A stretch of DNA of 64,000 bases from Deltaproteobacteria bacterium. GTDB lineage: Bacteria > Myxococcota > XYA12-FULL-58-9. The position numbers were made by a program, and so were the translations under genes. Positions 24,132 through 33,441 of this stretch are shown here, piece by piece. The stretch covers positions 62,001 through 126,000 of the forward strand of contig JACRCV010000075.1 in NCBI GenBank assembly GCA_016218825.1, read 5' to 3'. Position 1 is the first letter of the stretch, and each line of letters begins with the position of its first letter. A model generated the notes under the pieces. It was not told where the DNA came from. It ran no database searches and saw only the letters and a list, made by a program, of their open reading frames with translations.

Positions 24132-24176
24132 AGACCCCCAACACGAGTCAGGCTTGTGTTGGGGGTCTCGTTTTTT
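24132..24176 (+). terminator. Rho-independent terminator
   Basis: Perfect 13-bp stem AGACCCCCAACAC/GTGTTGGGGGTCT, 11-nt loop, then CGTTTTTT. Confidence 0.92.
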
Positions 24177-24186
24177 GGAGGTAGCT

Positions 24187-25368
24187 ATGCGAGGCCGGAG
24201 CACGCTCCTGGGGTTGTCGACGCTGCTCGTTGCATCCGTGGTTTCAGCCGCGACCGCCAAAGATGTCTATAAGAAGGCCGGGCCGGCGGTGGTGCTCATC
24301 CTGGGCTCCGACGACGGCAAGGCGGGCTCCGGCGGCACCGGCTCGATCATCACCGCGCAGGGCATGATCGTCACCAACGCCCACGTGGTGGTGAACGAAA
24401 GCACCGGCGCGCCCTACAAGATCCTCTACGTCTTCTTGAAGCCGCCGAAGATCACCGGCGACAACGCCCGCGACCTCGCGAACCGCTACAAGGCGCGGGT
24501 GCTGGCGTTCTCGGGCGCCGACGAGCTCGACCTCGCGGTGCTGCAGATGGAGAGCGCGCCCCCGAGCCTGCCGACGATCGCGTTCGGCAACCCCGACGAC
24601 GTCGAGGTGGGCGAGGAAGTGGTGGCGATCGGCCACCCGGAGATGGGCGGCCTGTGGACCTTGACCACCGGCACGATCTCGACGGTCATCGCCAACTTCA
24701 ACCGCGTCAAAGGCAAGGACGTCTTCCAGACCGAGGCGTCGGTGAACCGCGGCAACTCCGGCGGACCGCTGTTGGACTTGGACGGCAACATGGTGGCGAT
24801 CAACACCTTGATCGCTCGCCAGGGCGCCGGCGGCGTCGCGATCACCGGGGTCAACTTCTCGTTGAAGTCGTCGGTCGCGGTGAAGTGGTTGGCCGGGCAG
24901 GGCATGGGCCTGGCTTACGCGCCCAGGGCCGAGGAGCCGATGGTCGTGGCGGTGGCGCCGGAGGCGAACGCCCCGGCGACCAGGGGCACCGCGCTGCCGC
25001 CGGCCGCCGCCGCCCCCCCGCCACCGGTGGCCAATCCGACCGCCGTGGCGCCGGCCGCGCCGCCCCCGCCGGCAGCGGTCGCGGCACCACCGCCCGCGAC
25101 GATCGTGGTCGCCGAGAAGCCGCCGGCCAAGCCCGAGAACCTGCGGGTCGAGGCGCAACAGTTGGCGAAGGGGCCGGAGACCGAGAAGATGACCGCGGGC
25201 AAGGCGTTTGATCCGAAGAAGGCCAAGCCCAAGGTGTTGACCGAGAAGCGCCCGTACAACCTCGATGACTTGCGCAAGCAGCAGATGAAGGAGCTCGAGG
25301 ACATGATGATCGAGATGCGGGGCAAGGTTCAAGAGAAGAAGCAAGGCAACGGCATGGGCCTCTGGTAG
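24187..25368 (+). CDS. HtrA-like (S1C) trypsin-type serine protease, no PDZ apparent, Pro/Ala-rich C-terminus
   Basis: Signal peptide; GTGSIITAQGMIVTNAHVV, DELDLAVLQM, RGNSGGPLLDLDGNMVAINT catalytic motifs. Confidence 0.85.
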   Translation: MRGRSTLLGLSTLLVASVVSAATAKDVYKKAGPAVVLILGSDDGKAGSGGTGSIITAQGMIVTNAHVVVNESTGAPYKILYVFLKPPKITGDNARDLANRYKARVLAFSGADELDLAVLQMESAPPSLPTIAFGNPDDVEVGEEVVAIGHPEMGGLWTLTTGTISTVIANFNRVKGKDVFQTEASVNRGNSGGPLLDLDGNMVAINTLIARQGAGGVAITGVNFSLKSSVAVKWLAGQGMGLAYAPRAEEPMVVAVAPEANAPATRGTALPPAAAAPPPPVANPTAVAPAAPPPPAAVAAPPPATIVVAEKPPAKPENLRVEAQQLAKGPETEKMTAGKAFDPKKAKPKVLTEKRPYNLDDLRKQQMKELEDMMIEMRGKVQEKKQGNGMGLW

Positions 25369-25403
25369 AGGCTCGCAATTGACAACACAGGGGAACTCTC
25401 ACG

Positions 25404-26015
25404 ATGCAATTCGCTAGCAAGGCAGTCATTGGAGTCAGTGCAGTCATCATCATCGCCGCCTGCGGTGCGAGCCGCAAAGTCGAGCGCGACGCGGCGCCGG
25501 GCACCGGCGAGGAGCTGTCGGGCAACTGGTCGGCGGTCGACGCCAGGGAGACCTCCGAGGCGTTGATCAAGGACTGCTTCTCGCAGGGTTGGCTCGACGG
25601 CTTCGTCAAAGAGAACAGCCGCAAGCCGCAGATCCGGGTGCGCGGCATCGTCAACAAGACCGACGAGCACATCGACGCCCAGGTGTTCGTCAAGAACATC
25701 GAGAAGGCGATGGTCAACTCCGGCAAGGTGTCGGTGTTGGCGCAGGAAGGCAGCGAGCTCGGCTCGGTGAACGCCGAGCAGGACTACGCGACCGGCGGCC
25801 GCTCCGAGGGCGACAATATCAGCGTCGGCAACCAGAAGGTCGGCGACTTCGCGGTCGCGGTGCGGATGACCTCGATCCTCGACCAGGTCGAGGGCAAGAA
25901 GAAGAAGTTCTACAAGATCAACTTCGAGCTCTTGAACACCACCACCGGCGAGAAGGCCTGGATCGGCGACCCCGAGATCCAGAAGACGGTCACCCAGAAG
26001 GGCGCCAAGTGGTAG
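25404..26015 (+). CDS. LpoB-like penicillin-binding-protein activator lipoprotein
   Basis: Lipobox IIAAC; RVRGIVNKTDEHIDAQVFVKNIEKAMVNSGKVSVLA and YKINFELLNTTTGEKAWIG pattern. Confidence 0.75.
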   Translation: MQFASKAVIGVSAVIIIAACGASRKVERDAAPGTGEELSGNWSAVDARETSEALIKDCFSQGWLDGFVKENSRKPQIRVRGIVNKTDEHIDAQVFVKNIEKAMVNSGKVSVLAQEGSELGSVNAEQDYATGGRSEGDNISVGNQKVGDFAVAVRMTSILDQVEGKKKKFYKINFELLNTTTGEKAWIGDPEIQKTVTQKGAKW

Positions 26016-26047
26016 CTGACCTGCACCCCTAACCTCGGGACTACATC

Positions 26048-27418
26048 ATGCCACGCATTGCTGTCGTGTTGTCGACGGGCGCGGTGGTGTCGTTGCTGGC
26101 GGCCTGCGGCGTCAAGCCGGAGGCCTACTACCAGACGATGCGGCCCAACCTGTTGAAGAGCAATTACCAGACCGCCTCGGACTACCTCGAGAAGAACCGC
26201 ACCAAGATCTTCTCCGAGAAGGACCGGCTGCTCTACTTCATGGACCAGGGGATGCTGTTGCACCTGGCGAAGAAGTACAAGGAGTCGAACGGTCTCATGG
26301 AGTCGGCGAAGAAGACCGCCGAGGATCTGTGGACCGAGTCGATCGGCGCCAACGCCGCGGCCTGGGTGACGACCGACAACAGCCTGCCGTATCAGGGTGA
26401 GGACTTCGAGAAGGTCCTGCTCCACTTCGTCGGCGCCTTGAATTACATCGGCCTCGCGGACTACTCGGCGGCGCGGGTCGAGGCGCGGCAGGTGACCGCG
26501 AAGCTCGAGCTCTACAACTCGAAGTACGTCGAGGCCAAGAACGCCTACCGGGACGACGCCTTCACCCGCTGGCTGTCGGGGCGGCTCTCCGAGACCGAGG
26601 GCGGGCAGACGGCGTTGAACGACGCCTGGATCGACTACAAGAAGGCGCTCGACGTCTACCAGACCGACTACATGACCCGCTATCGGACCGCGGTGCCGCG
26701 CTTCCTGGTCGCGGACGCGCTGCGGGTGTTGCAGGCCCTCGGCCCGGAGTTTCAGACCGAGCTGCAGCAGGTCCAGAGCCGATTTCCGGCGGTGCCATTC
26801 AAGCCGCAGGCCGAGATCCAGGGGATGGGGCAGGTGGTCGTCATCCACGCGAGCGGCGAGGCGCCCTACAAGGTCGACAAGTTCTGGGAGGCGAAGGCCG
26901 GCCCCGACGTGCTGCGCATCGCGTTCCCCGAGTTCGTCGCCAAGCCGTCGAATATCGTCGGCGCCCGCGTCAGCCTCGGCGGCGTCACCGCCGACACCGA
27001 GCTCGGCGAGAACATCACCGCGATCGCGTTCCAGAACCTCGCCGACCACATGGGGCGCATCAAGGCCAAGGCGATCACGCGGGCGGTCACCAAGTTCATC
27101 GCCGCCAAGGCGGCGCAGGGGGCCGGGGCCAAGATGACCCAGAGCGGCAACCAGAAGACCCAGGCGGCGGGCGCGGTCCTCGGCATCGCCGGCGCCGCCT
27201 TCGAGGTCGCGAACGCGGTGGCGGAGGAAGCCGACAAGCGCAGCTGGATCACGCTGCCGGCGGCGGTGAACGTCGCCGAGCTGTTCGTGCCCGCGGGGCG
27301 CGCCGACTTGCAGGTGGCCTTCGTCGGCCCCGGCGGCCGGCCGATGGGCTCGACCTCGATTCCGGTCGAGGTGAAGGCCGGAGAGATCATCTTCGTGTCG
27401 CTGCGGACCTTTGACTAA
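26048..27418 (+). CDS. COG3014-like lipoprotein
   Basis: Lipobox LLAAC; SNYQTASDYLEKN...DRLLYFMDQGMLLHLAKKYKESNGLMESAKK...KNAYRDDAFTRWLSGRL. Confidence 0.65.
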   Translation: MPRIAVVLSTGAVVSLLAACGVKPEAYYQTMRPNLLKSNYQTASDYLEKNRTKIFSEKDRLLYFMDQGMLLHLAKKYKESNGLMESAKKTAEDLWTESIGANAAAWVTTDNSLPYQGEDFEKVLLHFVGALNYIGLADYSAARVEARQVTAKLELYNSKYVEAKNAYRDDAFTRWLSGRLSETEGGQTALNDAWIDYKKALDVYQTDYMTRYRTAVPRFLVADALRVLQALGPEFQTELQQVQSRFPAVPFKPQAEIQGMGQVVVIHASGEAPYKVDKFWEAKAGPDVLRIAFPEFVAKPSNIVGARVSLGGVTADTELGENITAIAFQNLADHMGRIKAKAITRAVTKFIAAKAAQGAGAKMTQSGNQKTQAAGAVLGIAGAAFEVANAVAEEADKRSWITLPAAVNVAELFVPAGRADLQVAFVGPGGRPMGSTSIPVEVKAGEIIFVSLRTFD

Positions 27419-27423
27419 GTAGA

Positions 27424-28479
27424 TTGTCCGCGCCGCTCCCGATCTCGTCGTTCGACTACGAGCTGCCCGAGGCCTGCATCGCCAAGGTCCCGGCGACGCC
27501 GCGCGACCACAGCCGGCTGATGGTGCTCGCGCCGGGCGAGGCGCCGCGCCATCATCGGTTCCTGGAGCTCCCGACCTTCCTGACGCCGGGCGATCTCCTG
27601 GTCGTCAACCGCACCCAGGTGTTGCCGGCACGCCTGCGGGCGAGGAAGGCGAGCGGTGGCGCTCTGGAGATGCTCTTGGTTCGGCCGCACGAAGGCGACA
27701 TCGCGACCGCCACCGTTTGGCGGGCGACGGGCCGGCCGCTCAAGGGATTGAAGCCCGGGGTCCGGGTGCAGCTCAAAGACGGCACCCCGATCGAGGTCGT
27801 GCGGCGCGAGGGTGAGCTCGTGGTGATCCAGGCCGCGGAGCCGCTGTTCGCGGTCGCGCGGCGGACGGGCGAGGTGCCGCTGCCGCCCTACATCGAGCGC
27901 GATCAGGGACCGCTGGCGTCGGACGCCGACGACTATCAGACCATCTTCGCGTCGGAGCCGGGCGCGGTCGCCGCGCCCACCGCGGGCTTGCACTTCACGC
28001 CGAGGGTGCTCGCGGCGCTCGCGGCGCGGGGCGTGGCGCAAGCCGAGCTCTTGTTGCACGTCGGTCTCGGGACCTTCGCCGCCATTCGTCAGGAGCACTT
28101 CGACGACGTCCGCGCCCACCCGATGCACGCCGAGTGGTACGCGATCGACCGCAGCACCGTCGAGCGCATCGCGGCGACGAAGAAGGCCGGCGGCAAGATC
28201 GTCGCGGTCGGCACCACCTCGGTGCGGGCCCTCGAGACCTGGGCGAAGACCGGCGCGGCGAGCGGCCTGTCGACGCTGTTCATCACTCCGGGTTTCGAGT
28301 TCAAGGTGGTGGACGCGATGGTCACCAACTTTCATCTGCCGCGCTCGACGCTGTTGATGCTGGTGGCGGCGTTCGCGGGGCGGGAGCGGATGCTGGCGGC
28401 GTATGCCGACGCGGTCCGCGAAGGTTATCGATTCTTCTCGTACGGCGACGCCATGCTGGTGTATCCGGAGCGAGGATGA
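27424..28479 (+). CDS. queA: S-adenosylmethionine:tRNA ribosyltransferase-isomerase
   Basis: FDYELPEACIAKVPATPRDHSRLMVL...GDLLVVNRTQVLPARL...AAPTAGLHFTPRVL...GLGTFAAIRQE; TTG start. Confidence 0.95.
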   Translation: MSAPLPISSFDYELPEACIAKVPATPRDHSRLMVLAPGEAPRHHRFLELPTFLTPGDLLVVNRTQVLPARLRARKASGGALEMLLVRPHEGDIATATVWRATGRPLKGLKPGVRVQLKDGTPIEVVRREGELVVIQAAEPLFAVARRTGEVPLPPYIERDQGPLASDADDYQTIFASEPGAVAAPTAGLHFTPRVLAALAARGVAQAELLLHVGLGTFAAIRQEHFDDVRAHPMHAEWYAIDRSTVERIAATKKAGGKIVAVGTTSVRALETWAKTGAASGLSTLFITPGFEFKVVDAMVTNFHLPRSTLLMLVAAFAGRERMLAAYADAVREGYRFFSYGDAMLVYPERG

Positions 28480-29597
28480 GCGATCGGCCGCTACGATTCG
28501 AGCTCTTGCGGCAGCAGCGAGGCGGCGAGGCGCGCCGCGGCCGGGTGCACACCCGCCACGCTGTGGTCGAGACCCCGGTGTTCATGCCGGTCGGTACGCA
28601 AGGCGCGGTGAAGTCGCTGGATCCGCGCGACCTCGATGCCCTCGGGGCGCGCATCATCCTGAGCAACGCCTACCACCTGCTCTTGCGCCCGGGGGCGGCG
28701 GCGGTCGCGGCGCGCGGCGGCCTGCACCGCTTCATGCGCTACGACGGCGCCATCCTCACCGACAGCGGCGGCTACCAGGTGTTCAGCCTCAAGGATCTGC
28801 GCAAGCTCTCCGACGCCGGCGTCGAGTTTCGCTCCCACGTCGACGGTCGCCTGGTGCAGCTGACGCCGGAGAGCCTGGTAGCAGGGCAAGAGCAGCTCGG
28901 CCCCGACATCGCGATGGTGCTCGACGAGTGTCCGCCCGCGAAGGCCGACCGGGAGCACGTGGCGCGCGCCGTGGCGCGCACGACCGCGTGGGCCAAGCGC
29001 GCCGTCCTTGCCAGGGCGCGAGCGGACGTGGCGTGGTTCGGGATCGTCCAGGGGGCGCTGTTTCCGGAGCTGCGGCGCGAGCACGCCGCAGAGATGCGCG
29101 AGCTCGACTTCGACGGCTTCGCGGTGGGCGGGGTCTCGGTGGGCGAGGACAGCGCCGAGATCACCGAGATCGTGCGCCTGACCGCGCCGTTGTTGCCGCG
29201 CGACAAGCCGCGCTACCTGATGGGTGTCGGCACGCCGGGGGACCTGGTGCGCGGGGTCGCGGCCGGCATCGACATGTTCGACTGCGTCCTGCCGACCCGC
29301 AACGCGAGGAACGGCCAGCTCTTCACGTCCACCGGGCGTCTGGTGATCAAGAACGCCGCGAACCGCGACAGCGATCTGCCGGTGGACGCGGCGTGTCGCT
29401 GCTACACCTGCCGGACGTTCTCGCGCGCCTACCTGCGGCACCTCTACGTCGCCGGCGAGGTCGGCTACCACCGCCTCGCGACGATTCACAACCTCAGCTT
29501 CTATCTGCAGCTGATGGCGCAGATCCGCGCCGCGCTCGATGCCGACACCTTCGACGCCGCGGCGCTGCTCGCCGCCCTGGGGCCGGCCGCGCTCTAG
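28476..29597 (+). CDS. tgt: queuine tRNA-ribosyltransferase
   Basis: ETPVFMPVGTQGAVKSLDPRDL...ILSNAYHLLLRPG...LTDSGGYQVFSL...GIVQG...FDCVLPTRNARNG; ATGA overlap with queA. Confidence 0.96.
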   Translation: MSDRPLRFELLRQQRGGEARRGRVHTRHAVVETPVFMPVGTQGAVKSLDPRDLDALGARIILSNAYHLLLRPGAAAVAARGGLHRFMRYDGAILTDSGGYQVFSLKDLRKLSDAGVEFRSHVDGRLVQLTPESLVAGQEQLGPDIAMVLDECPPAKADREHVARAVARTTAWAKRAVLARARADVAWFGIVQGALFPELRREHAAEMRELDFDGFAVGGVSVGEDSAEITEIVRLTAPLLPRDKPRYLMGVGTPGDLVRGVAAGIDMFDCVLPTRNARNGQLFTSTGRLVIKNAANRDSDLPVDAACRCYTCRTFSRAYLRHLYVAGEVGYHRLATIHNLSFYLQLMAQIRAALDADTFDAAALLAALGPAAL

Positions 29598-29623
29598 CCC
29601 GCCGTCGCGCTCAGCTGATCGTC

Positions 29624-29648
29624 GCCCCCGCCCACTCGGGGCGGGGGC
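29624..29648 (+). terminator. strong GC hairpin after tgt (terminator-like, no T tract)
   Basis: GCCCCCGCCC-actcg-GGGCGGGGGC, 10-bp perfect stem. Confidence 0.5.
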
Positions 29649-29691
29649 CTCTGGCGATCGAGGACGACAAACGCCGGGGGTGGGGTGGGGA

Positions 29692-29719
29692 GCGCGGCAG
29701 CCGCGGCCGCGCGGGAATC
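29692..29719 (+). repeat. intergenic hairpin-GGGAATC element
   Basis: GCGCGGC-agccgcg-GCCGCGC followed by GGGAATCA, preceded by GGGTGGGG. Confidence 0.5.
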
Positions 29720-29841
29720 AAAAGACGGCGGGGGACGTGGGGCGGCCTCACGACGATTGCACCGCAGGGGAGGGTATGGTAGTTCGGCGCGCTACATTGG
29801 TGCGGGGGCCTCCCGAGGTCTCGACCAAAAGGTGCGTAACC

Positions 29842-30201
29842 ATGAATCTTTTGCGGCAACTCTCCGAGCTCGTGTTGACTCAATCCGGTGGCGGCGGCGC
29901 CGCCGGCGACGGCGGTCCGATGGGCGGCCTCGTCGGCATGCTGCCGTTGTTGTTGATGTTCGTGGTCATCTACTTCCTGCTGATCCGGCCGGCCGGCAAG
30001 CAGCGCAAGCAGCAGCAGGAGCTCTTGGCGTCGTTGAAGAAGGATGACGAGGTCGTCACCAGCGCCGGCATCTTCGGCAAGATCGTGTCGCTGGACGAGA
30101 AGGTCGTGGTCCTCGAGATCGCCGACCGCGTGAAGGTCAAGATGCTGCGGGACCGCATCGGCGGCCGGGTCGCGGACGAAGTCCAGGCGCAGAAGAAGTA
30201 G
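29842..30201 (+). CDS. yajC: preprotein translocase subunit YajC
   Basis: LLLMFVVIYFLLIRPAGKQRKQQQELLASLKKDDEVVTSAGIFGKIVSLDEKVVVLEIADRVKVKMLRDRI. Confidence 0.95.
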   Translation: MNLLRQLSELVLTQSGGGGAAGDGGPMGGLVGMLPLLLMFVVIYFLLIRPAGKQRKQQQELLASLKKDDEVVTSAGIFGKIVSLDEKVVVLEIADRVKVKMLRDRIGGRVADEVQAQKK

Positions 30202-30275
30202 CGCGAGGTCGGGCCCGCGCCACCACGGGTCGCGGGCGAAGGTGGGCACTCGCCACCGGTTTGAAGGAGTCCTTC

Positions 30276-32066
30276 ATGGATCGCGGTTGGTACTTTCGTT
30301 TCTTCCTGGTGTCCTGCGTGGCGGCGCTGGCGCTCTACCTGCTCTACCCGTCGTACTACTACTACGCCGAGGCGACCGAAGAAGAGCGCAATGACAACGC
30401 CAAGTTCTGCGCCGCGCTCCCCAAGGGCATGCCGTGCAAGAAGTTCAACCTCGGGCTCGATCTCCAGGGCGGCGTCCACCTGGTGATGGGCGTCCAGGTC
30501 GAGAAGGCGGTCGAGCAGCGCGCCGATCGCCTCGCCGAGGCGATGCGCGACTCGATGAAAGAGAAGAAGCTCGCCTTCAGCCGCGTCGATCGGCCCCGCA
30601 ACACCGCCACCATCGTGCTGACGTTGGCGCCCGAGACCGACAACGAGAGCGTCGAGAAGTTCCTCCGCAAGGACTTCTCCATCCTCAAGGTGGCGAAGCG
30701 CGCCGACAAGGTGTTCACCCTCGAGATCATCGAAGACGAGGTCAAGGGCGTCCAAGACAACGCCGTCGATCAGGCGATCAAGACCATCCGCAACCGCGCC
30801 GACAAGCTCGGCGTCAACGAGCCGGTGATCGCGAGACGCGGCGCCAGCGCGGTGCTGATCCAGCTGCCGGGCGTCAAGGACCCGGAGCGCGCCATCGACA
30901 TCATCGGCCGCACCGCGCAGCTCGAGTTCAAGATCGTCGACGCCGAGGCCACCGCGGTCTTCGACGACGTCAAGAACGAAGAGCTGCCGCAAGACACCAA
31001 GCGCGAGGAGTACACCTTCGACGGCCCGGGCGGTAAACGCATCCGCGAGGTCTTCTTCGAGCTCCCCGAGGGCGCGAAGGAGAAGATCATCGAGCTCTTG
31101 ACCCCGAAGATCGCCTCGAACCGCGAGATTGGCTTCGGGCCGGTGCAGCAGGCGGGCGGCCAGGAGAAGGTCGGCCGGCTGCGGACCTTCCTGCTCTACA
31201 ACCGCCCCGGGATCACCGGCGACTATCTGTCGAACGCCCAGGTGCAGCAGAACCCCGACATGCCGAGCGACTACTACGTGACGATGAGCTTCGACCAGAA
31301 GGGCGCGCGCATCTTCGAGAAGCTCACCGAGGAGCACGTGCGCCAGCACATGGCCATCGTCTTGGACGGCAAGGTCAACAGCGCCCCGGTGATCCAGGAG
31401 AAGATCGGCGGCGGCACGGCGCGGATCACGCTCGGCCGGGGTGGCAACTCCCAGGCCCGGTTCCAAGAGGCGAAGGACCTGACGCTGGTGCTGAAGGCCG
31501 GCGCGTTGCCGGCGCCGGTCGAGGTGCTCGAGAAGCGCCAGGTCGGCCGCACCCTCGGTCAGGACGCGGTGAAGAACGGCGCCTTGGCGTTCTTCGTCGG
31601 CACCTTGATGGTCCTGATGTTCATGCTGATCTACTACCGGCAGTCGGGCGTCCTCGCCAACATGGCGCTGCTCTTGAACATCCCGCTGATCCTGGCGGCG
31701 ATGGCGATGTTCGAGGCGACGCTGTCGCTCCCCGGCATGGCCGGCATCGTGCTCACCATCGGTATGGCGGTCGACGCCAACGTCATCATCTTCGAGCGCA
31801 TGCGCGAGGAGCTGCGCATCGGCAAGACGGTGCGTGCCGCGGTCGACTCGGGCTACGACAAGGCCTGGTCGACGATCTTCGACTCCAACGTCACGACCCT
31901 CATCACCGGCGTGGTGTTGATGCAGTATGGTAGCGGGCCGGTGCGCGGCTTCGCGGTGACCCTGAACGTCGGTATCCTGTGCTCGATGTTCACCGCCATC
32001 GTCGCCACCCGCGTCGTCTATGACCTGCTGAACGCCAAGCGGGCCCTGAAGAGCCTGGGTATCTGA
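30276..32066 (+). CDS. secD: protein translocase subunit SecD
   Basis: FNLGLDLQGGVHLVMGV...IRNRADKLGVNEPVI...MAGIVLTIGMAVDANVIIFERMREELR. Confidence 0.96.
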   Translation: MDRGWYFRFFLVSCVAALALYLLYPSYYYYAEATEEERNDNAKFCAALPKGMPCKKFNLGLDLQGGVHLVMGVQVEKAVEQRADRLAEAMRDSMKEKKLAFSRVDRPRNTATIVLTLAPETDNESVEKFLRKDFSILKVAKRADKVFTLEIIEDEVKGVQDNAVDQAIKTIRNRADKLGVNEPVIARRGASAVLIQLPGVKDPERAIDIIGRTAQLEFKIVDAEATAVFDDVKNEELPQDTKREEYTFDGPGGKRIREVFFELPEGAKEKIIELLTPKIASNREIGFGPVQQAGGQEKVGRLRTFLLYNRPGITGDYLSNAQVQQNPDMPSDYYVTMSFDQKGARIFEKLTEEHVRQHMAIVLDGKVNSAPVIQEKIGGGTARITLGRGGNSQARFQEAKDLTLVLKAGALPAPVEVLEKRQVGRTLGQDAVKNGALAFFVGTLMVLMFMLIYYRQSGVLANMALLLNIPLILAAMAMFEATLSLPGMAGIVLTIGMAVDANVIIFERMREELRIGKTVRAAVDSGYDKAWSTIFDSNVTTLITGVVLMQYGSGPVRGFAVTLNVGILCSMFTAIVATRVVYDLLNAKRALKSLGI

Positions 32067-32097
32067 GCCGCCGGCCCCACGTCTGAAGGAGCAAGGT

Positions 32098-33258
32098 ATG
32101 ACCGGAGAACGCAAAGGTTTCGATTTCGACTGGATCGGCCGCATGTGGCTGTTCATCATCATGTCCACGGTCTTGGTCGCCGGGAGCGTCGCCCTGGTCG
32201 CGACCCGCGGCCTGAACTTCGGCATCGACTTCGCCGGCGGCTACGAGATCCAGGTGAAGTTCCCGGAGACCGTCAGCGAGACCCAGATCCGCGAGGTGCT
32301 GGAGCCGTTGAACGTCGACTTCGGGGTGCAACGCTACGGCAAGCCCGAGGACAACACCCACCTGATCCTGGTGCGCAAGCACGGCACCGTCACCAAGGAA
32401 GGGCGGGCGGCGATCGAGGCCGACTTCCAGGCGCTCGCCGGCGGCGCCGAGGGGCTGAGCACCTGGTCGATGGCCGAGAGCGGCGAGAACATCACCGCCG
32501 GCTTCCTGGCGCCGGTGGACGAGGCCAAGGTGCGCGGCTTGCTCGACAAGCACGGCCTCACCATCAAGAAGCTGTCGCGCAGCGAGCGCGAGGATCAGCC
32601 GGAGTACTCCATCCAGCTGGTGTCGCTCGCCGGCAAGATCGAGAGCGCGCTGCGGGCCGGCTTCAAGATCGCCGCCGATTGGCCGCTGGTGCCGCGCGTC
32701 GAGTTCGTCGGCCCGCAGGTCGGCGAGCAGCTGCGCAACCAGGGCTTCATGGCGGTGTTGTACTCGTTCTTCTTCATCCTGCTCTACGTCGCGGTGCGCT
32801 TCGATCTGTTCTTCGCGCCCGGCGCCGTCATCGCCTTGGTCCACGACGTCACGATCACCGTCGGCGTGTTCGCGTTCACCGGCCTGGAGTTCAACCTCAC
32901 CGTGGTCGCCGGGCTGCTGACGCTCGTGGGCTACTCCATCAACGACACCATCGTCGTCTATGACCGCATCCGCGAGAACGTCGTGCGGCTGCGGGGCCGC
33001 GACCTGCGCGGCATGGTGAACACCTCGATGAACGAGACCATGTCGCGCACCATCCTCACGAGCTTCCTCACGTTGCTGGTGGTGGCGGCGCTCTTCATCT
33101 TCGGTGGCGAGGTGATCAAGCCGTTCGCGGTCTCGCTGCTCGTCGGCATCACCATCGGCACGTACTCGTCGATCTACATCGCGTCGCCGATCTACATCCT
33201 GCTCAAGGAGCGCTTCCACAAGGGCGCGACCGCCGCCGACGTCGCGACCGCGACCTGA
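32098..33258 (+). CDS. secF: protein translocase subunit SecF
   Basis: LNFGIDFAGGYEIQVKF...VGPQVGEQLRNQG...GYSINDTIVVYDRIRENV. Confidence 0.96.
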   Translation: MTGERKGFDFDWIGRMWLFIIMSTVLVAGSVALVATRGLNFGIDFAGGYEIQVKFPETVSETQIREVLEPLNVDFGVQRYGKPEDNTHLILVRKHGTVTKEGRAAIEADFQALAGGAEGLSTWSMAESGENITAGFLAPVDEAKVRGLLDKHGLTIKKLSRSEREDQPEYSIQLVSLAGKIESALRAGFKIAADWPLVPRVEFVGPQVGEQLRNQGFMAVLYSFFFILLYVAVRFDLFFAPGAVIALVHDVTITVGVFAFTGLEFNLTVVAGLLTLVGYSINDTIVVYDRIRENVVRLRGRDLRGMVNTSMNETMSRTILTSFLTLLVVAALFIFGGEVIKPFAVSLLVGITIGTYSSIYIASPIYILLKERFHKGATAADVATAT

Positions 33259-33260
33259 CC

Positions 33261-33292
33261 GGCGCCGCCGCCCCGACATCGGGGTCGGCGCC
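33261..33292. terminator. hairpin between convergent secF and M16 peptidase (terminator-like)
   Basis: GGCGCCG...CCCC-gacatc-GGGG...CGGCGCC imperfect stem right after the secF stop. Confidence 0.4.
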
Positions 33293-33441
33293 TCAGGATA
33301 ATCACTCGATCTTACGGGATCCTACGAGACGAACGGCCAGGCGACCGGTGGCGTGACGATCAGGCACCCTCTGGCGGTTGGCTTGGCGACAGACGACCCA
33401 ATCATCACACCACCGCTCGACTGGCCGGAGCCGGTTATACA

